Of a DNA stretch of 18,745 bases, positions 1 through 8,045 are shown piece after piece. The notes beneath the pieces were generated by a model. The model was not told the DNA's origin and did not search any database. It worked only from the letters and a program-made list of their open reading frames with translations. A program made the position numbers and the translations under genes. Source of the DNA: JANMEX01 sp031423755 (GTDB taxonomy: Bacteria > Pseudomonadota > Alphaproteobacteria > Rhizobiales > Rhizobiaceae); assembly GCA_031423755.1 (NCBI GenBank), contig JANPGC010000097.1, positions 1 through 18,745 on the forward strand. Reading direction: 5' to 3'. Positions within the stretch are counted from its first letter, which is position 1; every line of letters starts with the position of its first letter.

Positions 1-150
1 CGGAGCGGCGCTGCAACGTCTCTTCCGGCGTCTGCACGCCGGGCTCCATGCGGATGACGTAGCCGATCTCGGCGGCGATCCGGGCATTGAGTTCGACCAC
101 GAAATCGACCGTCCGCCGACGCGCGCGGGGCACGGTTGCAAGAAATGCGA
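1..150 (-). pseudogene. Inverted fragment of a divergent DUF2126-type transglutaminase gene
   Basis: Read on the minus strand, this stretch is open and translates to a piece with the segments RRTVDFVVELNARIAAEIG and YVIRMEPGVQTPEET. The same block occurs on the plus strand at about 418-525, inside the transglutaminase domain of the next gene (RTVDFVVGINAQLANTVG, then YVIRMEPGVQTPEET). The two copies are clearly homologous but differ at many bases, so this is not a simple palindrome of the local sequence. The similarity to the minus-strand copy seems to reach about base 150, where the plus-strand gene becomes recognisable. No start or stop of the fragment is visible. It could be the edge of a chimeric contig, or a true paralogue or inversion breakpoint. 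The homology is seen directly; the cause is not. Confidence 0.7.
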
Positions 151-3100
151 CCATTTCGTGAACCACCAGCAGGACCCTTACGGCAACTGGCTGGCGCGTT
201 TCGTTTTTCCCGAGCCTGTCAGGGAACTGAAGATCGAGGTCGATCTTGTCGCCGATATGACAGTCTACAATCCGTTCGACTTTTTCGTCGAGGAAAGCGC
301 CGAGTTCTGGCCATTTGAATACAGCGACGACATCCGGGCGGACCTTGCCATCTATCAGCAGACGGAACCGGTGGGTCCGTTGCTGCAGGGCTTTATCGAT
401 GGCATCGACAAGACACGCACACGTACGGTGGATTTTGTCGTCGGCATCAACGCTCAACTTGCAAATACCGTCGGCTATGTGATCCGCATGGAGCCCGGCG
501 TGCAGACGCCGGAGGAGACATTTCAAGCCGGAACCGGCTCGTGCCGTGACACCAGCTGGGTCTTGGTGCACGTGCTGCGGCATCTTGGCTTTGCGGCGCG
601 ATTTGTCTCCGGCTACCTCATTCAACTGAAGCCCGACCTGACTGCCATCGACGGGCCTGCGGGCACAGACCATGATTTTACCGATCTGCACGCATGGGCG
701 GAGGTCTATATCCCGGGCGCTGGCTGGATCGGGCTTGATCCGACGTCCGGCCTTCTGACGGGCGAGAGCCATATCCCGCTGGCGGCCACGCCGCATTTCC
801 GCAACGCCGCGCCTATATCCGGCATGGCGTCTTTTGCGGAAGTGGACTTCGGCTTTGACATGCGCGTTGACCGTGTCGCTGAAAGCCCGCGTATCACGAA
901 GCCTTTCTCGGAAGAATCATGGCAAGCACTGAATGCGCTTGGCCATCAGGTGGATGAATCGCTGAAAGCGGGCGATGTGCGCCTGACGCTTGGCGGCGAG
1001 CCGACGTTTGTTTCGATCGATGATTTTGAAGCCGCAGAATGGAACACTGACGCAGTCGGCCCGACCAAGCGCGTGCTTGCCGACAAGTTGATACGCAGGT
1101 TGCGTGACAAGTTCGCGCCCGGTGGCTTCCTTCATTATGGGCAAGGCAAATGGTATCCAGGCGAAACGCTGCCGCGCTGGACGTTTTCGCTCTATTGGCG
1201 GCGCGATGGTGTGCCGATCTGGGCCGATGAAAAACTGATCTCGCAGGAGGGCGCTGACAGCGGCGCGAACGCGAAGACAGCAGAGGCGCTCCTCAAGACG
1301 ATGGCGGCGGAGCTGGGCGTTGCTGATGAGTTCGTGTTGCCAGCGTTTGAAGACCCGGCGGAATGGATCATCAAGGAGGCCAATCTGCCGGACAATGTGA
1401 CGCCGCAAAACTCCAAGCTGAAAGACCCGGAGGAGCGCTTCCGCATTGCCCAAGTGTTCGGGCGCGGTCTTACCGAGCCATCCGGCTTCGTGCTGCCGAT
1501 CCAGCGCTGGCAGGCCAAGAGCAGTGGCGTGAAATGGCGTTCGGAAAAATGGAAAACCCGGCGCGGCAATCTGTTTCTGGTGCCGGGAGACAGCCCCGTA
1601 GGCTACCGTCTTCCGCTGGGCACCCTGCCCTACGTGAAGCCGTCGGAGTTTCCATTCGTTTATGAGGCTGATCCGACGGTGCCGCGCGGCCCTCTGCCGG
1701 ATGCGCCTCTCCGCGACGAGGCAGGCGTTGAACAGACTGTGCGCGAGCAGCCAGTTGCATCCTTTGCCAGCGCGGAGCCGGGCCAGCAGCGCGTTGAGCA
1801 GGTCCCCGGAGAACTGGGCGGTGTTGTACGCACGGCCATGTCGGTCGAACCGCGCGATGGCAGGCTTTGTGTCTTCATGCCGCCGATGGAGCGTGTTGAA
1901 GATTATCTGGAACTGGTGGCCGTTGCCGAGACAGCTGCACGCAAGCTTGGTCTGCCGGTGCACATTGAAGGCTATGGCCCGCCGCACGACCCGCGTTTGA
2001 ACGTCATTCGCGTTGCGCCAGATCCGGGCGTTATCGAGGTGAACATCCATCCGGCGTCCACGTGGGACGAATGCGTCATCACCACGCAGACCGTCTACGA
2101 GGAAGCGCGACAGACACGGCTTGGTGCGGACAAATACATGATTGACGGGCGGCAGGCAGGCACCGGCGGCGGCAATCATGTGGTGCTGGGCGCTGTAACG
2201 CCGCTCGACAGCCCGTTCCTGCGCCGCCCGGACCTTTTGAAAAGCACGATCCTGCACTGGCAGCGCCATCCGAGCCTTTCCTATCTGTTCTCCGGCATGT
2301 TCATCGGGCCGACCAGCCAAGCGCCACGCATCGACGAAGCGCGGCATGACGGGCTCTATGAGCTTGAGACGGCGCTGTCGCAAATTCCCAAGCCCGGGGA
2401 AGGCGTGCAGCCCGCGCCATGGCTGGTTGACCGGCTTTTGCGCAATCTTCTGGTCGATGTCAGCGGCAACACGCACCGCGCCGAGATCTGCATCGACAAG
2501 CTCTATTCGCCGGATGGTCCGACAGGCCGCCTTGGATTGATCGAGTTCCGCGGTTTCGAGATGCCACCAGACCCGCGCATGAGCCTTGCCCAGCAGGTGC
2601 TGATCCGCGCGCTGGTTGCCCGGCTTTGGCATTCGCCGCTCTCCGGCGCGCTGACGCGCTGGGGCACGACGCTGCACGACCGCTTCATGCTGCCGCATTA
2701 TGTCTGGGAAGATTTCCTCGACGTGCTGCGCGACCTTGGCGATCACGGATTTGTCGTTCGCCCGGAATGGTATGAGGCGCAGGCGGAATTCCGTTTTCCG
2801 CGCTGCGGCGAGGTGGAATACGAGGGCGTGCATCTGGAAATCCGGCAAGCGCTTGAGCCTTGGCATGTGCTGGGTGAGACAGGGGCCATCGGCGGCACCG
2901 TTCGTTACACGGACAGTTCGGTCGAGCGGCTTCAAGTCAAGCTGACGACTGCCGACCCGGAGCGCTATATCGTGGCCTGCAACACACGCCGCGTGCCGCT
3001 GAAGAAAACCAATATCGGCGGGACGTCAGTCGGCGGCGTGCGGTTCAAAGCCTGGCAACCCTCGCTCGCCTTGCATCCCGTTCTGCCGGTCAATGCGCCG

Positions 3101-3346
3101 CTGACGTTCGATATCTACGACACGTGGAACGGGCGGGCGCTTGGCGGATGTGTCTACCATGTCGCCCATCCGGGCGGGCGGTCGTATGATACTTTTCCGG
3201 TGAATGGCAACGAAGCGGAGGCTCGCCGCCTTGCGCGCTTCGAGCCGCGCGGCCATACTCCCGGTTCTTACGCACCGCCGCCGGAATCAACGCATGGCGA
3301 ATTCCCCATGACACTCGACCTGCGGCGCGCAGCCGGAATATTGTAA
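149..3346 (+). CDS. Transglutaminase-like / DUF2126 family protein, 5' truncated
   Basis: This is a large protein of the DUF2126 (COG4196) family. About 1066 codons are visible. Family members begin with a transglutaminase N-terminal beta domain; here only its end is left (HFVN..QQDP, then GNWLARFVFPEP). The transglutaminase core follows, with the triad Cys129 (GSCRD), His178 (DLHAW) and Asp194 (GLDPTSG), counting from the GTG at 158. The remaining ~800 residues are the DUF2126 part. That GTG is the first in-frame start codon but lies inside conserved sequence, so it is probably not the real start; upstream the frame runs open into unrelated inverted sequence. The stop TAA directly abuts the ATG of the ATP-grasp gene, so the two are co-translated. 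Operons of this type are predicted to make or process peptides or amide-linked products; the substrate is unknown. Confidence 0.9.
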   Translation, partial: DHFVNHQQDPYGNWLARFVFPEPVRELKIEVDLVADMTVYNPFDFFVEESAEFWPFEYSDDIRADLAIYQQTEPVGPLLQGFIDGIDKTRTRTVDFVVGINAQLANTVGYVIRMEPGVQTPEETFQAGTGSCRDTSWVLVHVLRHLGFAARFVSGYLIQLKPDLTAIDGPAGTDHDFTDLHAWAEVYIPGAGWIGLDPTSGLLTGESHIPLAATPHFRNAAPISGMASFAEVDFGFDMRVDRVAESPRITKPFSEESWQALNALGHQVDESLKAGDVRLTLGGEPTFVSIDDFEAAEWNTDAVGPTKRVLADKLIRRLRDKFAPGGFLHYGQGKWYPGETLPRWTFSLYWRRDGVPIWADEKLISQEGADSGANAKTAEALLKTMAAELGVADEFVLPAFEDPAEWIIKEANLPDNVTPQNSKLKDPEERFRIAQVFGRGLTEPSGFVLPIQRWQAKSSGVKWRSEKWKTRRGNLFLVPGDSPVGYRLPLGTLPYVKPSEFPFVYEADPTVPRGPLPDAPLRDEAGVEQTVREQPVASFASAEPGQQRVEQVPGELGGVVRTAMSVEPRDGRLCVFMPPMERVEDYLELVAVAETAARKLGLPVHIEGYGPPHDPRLNVIRVAPDPGVIEVNIHPASTWDECVITTQTVYEEARQTRLGADKYMIDGRQAGTGGGNHVVLGAVTPLDSPFLRRPDLLKSTILHWQRHPSLSYLFSGMFIGPTSQAPRIDEARHDGLYELETALSQIPKPGEGVQPAPWLVDRLLRNLLVDVSGNTHRAEICIDKLYSPDGPTGRLGLIEFRGFEMPPDPRMSLAQQVLIRALVARLWHSPLSGALTRWGTTLHDRFMLPHYVWEDFLDVLRDLGDHGFVVRPEWYEAQAEFRFPRCGEVEYEGVHLEIRQALEPWHVLGETGAIGGTVRYTDSSVERLQVKLTTADPERYIVACNTRRVPLKKTNIGGTSVGGVRFKAWQPSLALHPVLPVNAPLTFDIYDTWNGRALGGCVYHVAHPGGRSYDTFPVNGNEAEARRLARFEPRGHTPGSYAPPPESTHGEFPMTLDLRRAAGIL

Positions 3347-5752
3347 ATGCCATCGCAGTCCGCCAAGTCCCGGCCAGACCCTGTTTCACGGCTTCTGGCC
3401 GGATATCGGACGATGGATGGCGTGCCGGATGAACTGATGACCGCCGATGGCGCGCTGCGCCCGGCTTGGACGAGGCTGGTCAGCGCGATTGCATCAATGC
3501 CCGCGAAGGAACTTGCGGAGCGGTTCGCCAGCGGCAACCAATATCTGCGCGACGCGGGCGTTTTTTACCGGCGCTATGGCGCGGAGGATTCGGCTGAGCG
3601 CGACTGGCCGCTGAGCCATATGCCGGTGATCATTGCCGAGGAGGAATGGGCGGAAATCAGCGCTGGCCTCATCCAGCGCGCGGATTTGCTCGAACAAGTG
3701 GTTGCCGACCTCTATGGCGCCAATCAGCTTGTGGCCGACGGTCACTTGCCTGCCGCGCTTGTTGCTGGCAATCCGGAATGGCTGCGCCCGCTTGTCGGCG
3801 TCAAACCGCGTTCCGGCCACTTCCTGCATTTCGTCGCGTTTGACATTGGTCGCGGGCCGAAGGGTCAGTGGTGGGTTATCGGCGACCGAACCCAGGCACC
3901 GTCCGGCGCAGGCTTTGCGCTTGAGAACCGCATCGCGACATCGCGCATTTACTCCGGGCATTTCGCCCGCAGCAATGTCCACCGGCTCGCCGGGTTTTTC
4001 CGCGCTTTCCGGGACCGGCTGCAGGACATGCGCGAAGGCGTGGACAGCCGTGTCGGCATCCTCACGCCCGGGCCCATGAACGACACCTATTTCGAGCACG
4101 CCTACATCGCCCGCTACCTTGGGCTCATGCTGCTGGAGGGCGAAGATCTGACCGTGCGCGACGGTCATCTCATGGTGCGCACCGTCGCTGGGCTGAAGCC
4201 GGTAAACGTCTTGTGGCGGCGTCTGGATGCATCATGGGCCGACCCGCTTGAACTCAATGAAAACTCAAAGCTTGGCACTGCCGGTCTGTTGGGGACAGTC
4301 CGCGAGGGCAATCTCGCGCTCGTCAACGCGCTGGGGTCCGGCGTTCTTGAGAGCCGGGCGCTGCTCGCGTTTCTGCCGCGCATCAGCACAGCCTTAACCG
4401 GCCAGCCGCTTGCCATGCCCAACATTGCGACGTGGTGGTGCGGTCAAGACGATGAGCGTGAGTACGTCAAGGCAAACGCCCGGCGGATGTCCATAGGCGA
4501 TGCCTACTCCACGCGTCCGCTGTTCGATTTTGACGACGATGCAGTTATTGGCGGGCGCTTCAAGGACAAATCAGATCAGCCGCTCGACGCATGGATCGAA
4601 GAGGGCGCAGGTGGGCTCGTGGGTCAGGAAGCAGTTGCGCTTTCGACCACGCCGACCTTTGAGCAAGGTGTTCTTGTTCCAAGGCCCATGGGCCTGCGCC
4701 TGTTTCTGGCACGCACAAAAGCCGGATGGCAGGTGATGCCCGGCGGATTTGCACGGATCGGCAGGTCGGGATCGGCGACTGCGCTGGCGCTTCAGGGCGG
4801 CGGCTCAACGGCAGACGTTTGGGTCGTGTCAAACAAGCCGGTCGCAGCCGACAGCATGATGGACTCAGCGTCAACGCCCTACAGCAGGCAACAGCCGGCC
4901 GTGCTGCCAAGCCGTGCCGCGGACAATCTCTTCTGGCTTGGACGATATGTGGAGCGAGCCGAATACACGATCCGCCTGCTGCGCGCCTACCATTTGCGTC
5001 TGGCCGAATCTGTTTCCTCTGAGACACCGTTGCTGGTCTTTACAGCCAGCGTGCTTGAGACGCTCGGGGCCGAACCTGATGAAGGACTGCCGAACGGCAT
5101 CGCAAGGATGTTGGGTTCAGCGACAAATGCAGCCGGGCACGTGCGCGACCGCTTCTCGATTGACGGATGGCTGGCGTTGCATGATCTGTCGAAGACAGTG
5201 CAACAGATGAGCAAGACGGCAAAGCCGGGCCATGACATGGCGCGGGCAATGGGCGTGCTCCTGCGCAAGCTGTCCGGATTTTCCGGCCTTGTGCATGAAA
5301 ACATGTATCACTTCACCGGCTGGCGCTTCTTGAGCATCGGGCGCTCACTGGAGCGGGGCGCATCGCTGGCAGGCATGCTTGCGTCCTTTGCCGACCCAAA
5401 GGCTCCTGATGGCAGTCTCGATCTCGCCGTCGAAGCTGCCGACAGTGCGATGTCGCACCGGACGCGGTTTGCCGTGTCAACCAACCGCGCCACGGTCATT
5501 GACCTTTTGGCGCTTGATCAGCTCAACCCGCGCTCGATCCTGTTTCAACTCAATGAAATCAACAGCCATATCGGTTTCCTGCCCGAGACTGAATCCGATG
5601 GTCCGCTTTCGCCCTTGCAACGCTCCATAATGAAGGCCCACACGAACCTCGCTCTGCAAACGCCGGAGACGCTCAGTTCATCGTCCCTGCTGGCGATAAG
5701 GCAGGACTTCTACGTGCTGTCGAACCAGCTCTCAGCAGCCTATCTGGCTTGA
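3347..5752 (+). CDS. Circularly permuted ATP-grasp / alpha-E domain fusion protein
   Basis: This 801-residue protein joins two families that are often separate genes: a circularly permuted type 2 ATP-grasp (COG2308) over about residues 1-480, and an alpha-helical alpha-E domain (DUF403, COG2307) from about residue 520 to the end. The ATP-grasp part shows the family blocks around residues 147-200 (GVKPRSGHF, GDRTQAPSGAGFALENR) and about 238-275 (LTPGPMNDTYFEHAY, LLEGEDL). The alpha-E part opens with DNLFWLGRYVERAE near residues 525-540. ATP-grasp enzymes of this group are predicted to form amide bonds through an acyl-phosphate; this one probably acts in the cytoplasm with the flanking transglutaminase-like proteins. 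The ATG follows the previous stop with no gap and has only a weak ribosome site, which suggests translational coupling. The exact substrate cannot be read from the sequence. Confidence 0.93.
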   Translation: MPSQSAKSRPDPVSRLLAGYRTMDGVPDELMTADGALRPAWTRLVSAIASMPAKELAERFASGNQYLRDAGVFYRRYGAEDSAERDWPLSHMPVIIAEEEWAEISAGLIQRADLLEQVVADLYGANQLVADGHLPAALVAGNPEWLRPLVGVKPRSGHFLHFVAFDIGRGPKGQWWVIGDRTQAPSGAGFALENRIATSRIYSGHFARSNVHRLAGFFRAFRDRLQDMREGVDSRVGILTPGPMNDTYFEHAYIARYLGLMLLEGEDLTVRDGHLMVRTVAGLKPVNVLWRRLDASWADPLELNENSKLGTAGLLGTVREGNLALVNALGSGVLESRALLAFLPRISTALTGQPLAMPNIATWWCGQDDEREYVKANARRMSIGDAYSTRPLFDFDDDAVIGGRFKDKSDQPLDAWIEEGAGGLVGQEAVALSTTPTFEQGVLVPRPMGLRLFLARTKAGWQVMPGGFARIGRSGSATALALQGGGSTADVWVVSNKPVAADSMMDSASTPYSRQQPAVLPSRAADNLFWLGRYVERAEYTIRLLRAYHLRLAESVSSETPLLVFTASVLETLGAEPDEGLPNGIARMLGSATNAAGHVRDRFSIDGWLALHDLSKTVQQMSKTAKPGHDMARAMGVLLRKLSGFSGLVHENMYHFTGWRFLSIGRSLERGASLAGMLASFADPKAPDGSLDLAVEAADSAMSHRTRFAVSTNRATVIDLLALDQLNPRSILFQLNEINSHIGFLPETESDGPLSPLQRSIMKAHTNLALQTPETLSSSSLLAIRQDFYVLSNQLSAAYLA

Positions 5753-5759
5753 GGCGCAC

Positions 5760-6650
5760 ATGCTCTACGATGTCACGCTCAAAATAGAATACGCCTACGC
5801 CAGCGCGGCGGAGGCGAGCCGCCAGATCATGCGCCTGTTGCCGCTTGACATTCCTGGCGAGCAGCGCGTCGTGGCCGGGACGCAGGACGTCAAACCCAAG
5901 CCGCAGGAATGGATCAACCGGACTGACTTCTTTGGCAACCGCAGCGTCGAGATCGCCTTTACCAAGGCCCATCGCGACATTGTTTTTACCATGCATTCCC
6001 GCGTGGAGCGGTTTGAGCGCGCAGCCATCGCCGACACTTCCCCTGGGCTCGATCAGATTGGCAATGAGGTCGAACAGATCACGGGCCTTGATGCAACGGC
6101 ACCACATCACTTCCTTGGTCCCTCGCCTCGTGTTGCGCTGGAGAGGGCCACGACCGGTTATGCCCGCTCGCTGATCACACGGACCTCAAGCACTTGCGAA
6201 GCCGTCATCACCATCGGCAAGGCCCTGCATGATGACATGACCTATGACGCAGAAGCGACGACTGTGGACACGCCGATGCTGGAGGCATTCGAGGGACGGC
6301 GCGGGGTGTGCCAGGACTTCTCCCACATCATGATCGCCTGCCTTCGCGGCATCGGCATACCGGCAGGCTATGTCAGCGGATTTCTGCGCACCACCCCGCC
6401 TCCGGGCAAGCCTCGGCTTGAAGGAGCTGATGCGATGCATGCCTGGGTGCGGGCGTGGTGTGGTCCTTCGATGGGCTGGATTGAATATGACCCGACCAAT
6501 GCGATTACCGTCGGTACAAATCACATTGTTGTTGCGCGGGGGCGGGACTATTCAGATGTCGCGCCGGTCAAGGGAATGCTGCGCACCTCCGGCGACCATA
6601 CCACAGAGCAGTATGTCGACGTCTTGCCACTTTCGGCAAACACTGCCTAA
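5760..6650 (+). CDS. Transglutaminase-like cysteine protease/transferase (COG1305)
   Basis: A 296-residue protein with the bacterial transglutaminase N-terminal beta region (about residues 1-90) followed by the transglutaminase core. The likely triad is Cys184 (GVCQDF), His227 (MHAWVR) and Asp244 (EYDPTN). The ATG lies 7 bases after the stop of the ATP-grasp gene, with GAGG at 5751-5754 overlapping that stop, so it is the third member of the operon. Proteins like this are thought to cut or exchange amide bonds made by the neighbouring ATP-grasp enzyme. No signal peptide is visible, so cytoplasmic action is expected. Some related operons also carry an Anbu proteasome-like peptidase; none follows here. 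No convincing terminator is seen after the stop. Confidence 0.92.
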   Translation: MLYDVTLKIEYAYASAAEASRQIMRLLPLDIPGEQRVVAGTQDVKPKPQEWINRTDFFGNRSVEIAFTKAHRDIVFTMHSRVERFERAAIADTSPGLDQIGNEVEQITGLDATAPHHFLGPSPRVALERATTGYARSLITRTSSTCEAVITIGKALHDDMTYDAEATTVDTPMLEAFEGRRGVCQDFSHIMIACLRGIGIPAGYVSGFLRTTPPPGKPRLEGADAMHAWVRAWCGPSMGWIEYDPTNAITVGTNHIVVARGRDYSDVAPVKGMLRTSGDHTTEQYVDVLPLSANTA

Positions 6651-6893
6651 GCATCGAAATTGCCACTGTGGGTGTGCCGCATTGCTGCTGTGGTCATGCC
6701 ATTGCGCATAGGCCGGTCCTCGCGCGAAGAGTGCATTTTGGTTGGAAAAACAATCAAATTTTGTCCATGTCCGCTTGCGCGATAAGTTGTATTGGGATAG
6801 CATTCACTTAGGTCCGTATGTATAAGCTTTGTCTTTTGCTTTGAACGAGTAAAAGACTTTTGGTCAATGATCTTGATCAGCTGGAGTATTACT
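6651..6893 (+). promoter_or_regulatory. Intergenic region before the six-gene cassette, weak sigma70-like promoter
   Basis: This 243-base gap separates the transglutaminase operon from the accessory cassette and is AT-richer than the genes around it. One possible sigma70-type promoter is TTGCGC at 6775-6780 and TAGCAT at 6798-6803, with a 17-base spacer; only part of each box matches the consensus. An imperfect stem (TTGGTTG / CAATCAA around an A-rich loop, near 6739-6758) sits before it and could be a weak terminator or an operator. Nothing else coding was recognised. The boundary role is inferred from spacing and base composition. Confidence 0.35.
6883..6886 (+). promoter_or_regulatory. Ribosome binding site that selects the ATG at 6894
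   Basis: GGAG lies 7 bases before the ATG at 6894. An in-frame ATG at 6867 would add nine residues (MILISWSIT) but has no purine-rich site at the right distance, so 6894 is the preferred start. Confidence 0.6.
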
Positions 6894-7997
6894 ATGGCCG
6901 GTGAACAAGCAAATCAAATGTTTTGGGACAAATTTGCTACCATTGGCGGTACTGGAGGCCTGTTAGTCATAGCATTGACTGTCGGCTTTCTTGCATACCG
7001 TGATTGGCAACTTGCGAAAACTGCTCCCGATGATCAGAGCCGCATGCCATTCAGTGCGAAATTCCTGTTGATTGTGCTCGGCGGGTTCGTTTTTGTATGG
7101 ATGGTCAAATCGATCTTCAGCAGCACGTCGCAGGGAACCGGCTTTGCTACCGTCGCCGGGCTTATTCTTCTGGGCGTTGCTGCGGTAATCGGCATCATGA
7201 ATCTGCTCAGCGTTTCGGCGGCAAGGATTGGCATCATCGACGGACGCCAGCCATTCGGGCTGCCTGAAGGGTCGGTCCGGGCGATCCTCACCATGGCGTT
7301 CATTGTGCTGGTCGGCGTGCTCTCATCATTTTTGCTGACTGGCAACCAAAGCCGCAACCCCTTCGCCGGCGTTGGCATGGAGGCAGCCACATTTGCCACG
7401 CGGCCGGGAGCGGACGCTGTGGCGCAGGAATTGCGCAAGATTTACGCGGCGGACGCGCTCATCGAGATAAAGACCATTGTGGCGGGGGACGAAGCAGAGA
7501 CTTTTGCCGTTGTCGTTCATCCAAGGATCGACTTCACCGTCGCTGATGACATCGCCAAACAGACGCTGACGATGATCTCGACCATTCTTGCCGCAATGAT
7601 TGGCTTTTACTTCGCTTCGCGGGGCGGTGGCGAAGGAGCCGACCCGGCGGCCGCACAGCGCTCCAGGGCCCAGCTTGATCTCGACGACCTCACGTCAAAG
7701 TCCAAAGTCGAGGCGGAATTGGCATCTCAGCGTGCCAGTCTGGAAAGTTTGAGAGCGGCAATCAAGAAGAATGACGATGCCAATCAGCGACGGCACATGA
7801 CAGAGTTGTTGATAGCGCCTGCTGCTGCCCTGCAACAGTTTTCAGATCAGTGGTCGGGGGTGAAAGCGATTGCCGCCAACAAGGACGCCACGTTCAGTGA
7901 CATCCAATCTGCCAGGACACTGCTTGGTGAACTAACGGACAAGCTGGGGCGCTCAGCCAGCACTTTGGCAACCTTGAAGCAGCAGATCGATCCGTGA
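6894..7997 (+). CDS. Polytopic membrane protein with C-terminal coiled coil
   Basis: A 367-residue protein, not assigned to a named family. Hydrophobic segments suggest about five transmembrane helices, near residues 15-35, 53-75, 83-107, 128-149 and 222-241. A soluble segment of about 70 residues lies between the fourth and fifth helices. After the last helix comes a charged, alanine-rich helical tail (about 250-367) with coiled-coil character. The stretch GLPEGSVRAIL at about residues 122-132 leads directly into helix 4 and looks like a conserved family motif. The gene starts the cassette and is followed 48 bases later by the subtilisin gene. It could anchor or sense for the downstream hydrolases, or be a target of the protease; this is inference from order only. 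Confidence 0.8.
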   Translation: MAGEQANQMFWDKFATIGGTGGLLVIALTVGFLAYRDWQLAKTAPDDQSRMPFSAKFLLIVLGGFVFVWMVKSIFSSTSQGTGFATVAGLILLGVAAVIGIMNLLSVSAARIGIIDGRQPFGLPEGSVRAILTMAFIVLVGVLSSFLLTGNQSRNPFAGVGMEAATFATRPGADAVAQELRKIYAADALIEIKTIVAGDEAETFAVVVHPRIDFTVADDIAKQTLTMISTILAAMIGFYFASRGGGEGADPAAAQRSRAQLDLDDLTSKSKVEAELASQRASLESLRAAIKKNDDANQRRHMTELLIAPAAALQQFSDQWSGVKAIAANKDATFSDIQSARTLLGELTDKLGRSASTLATLKQQIDP

Positions 7998-8033
7998 CGC
8001 GCGTGGCGGAGAACGGGAAAAGAACGTCTGCAA

Positions 8034-8039
8034 AAGGGA
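8034..8039 (+). promoter_or_regulatory. Ribosome binding site that selects the ATG at 8046
   Basis: The purine run AAGGGA ends 6 bases before the ATG at 8046. A TTG at 8040 in the same frame would sit directly against this site and is therefore less likely to be the start. Confidence 0.55.
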
Positions 8040-8045
8040 TTGGAT

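Noticed and set aside
917..2935. 672-codon open frame on the minus strand
   Set aside because: It is antisense to the conserved DUF2126 region. The Arg/His/Ala-rich translation shows no domain, so it is a shadow frame.
6651..6893. Possible mobile-element boundary between operon and cassette
   Set aside because: No direct or inverted terminal repeats, integrase, transposase or tRNA end was found; only a change in base composition supports it.
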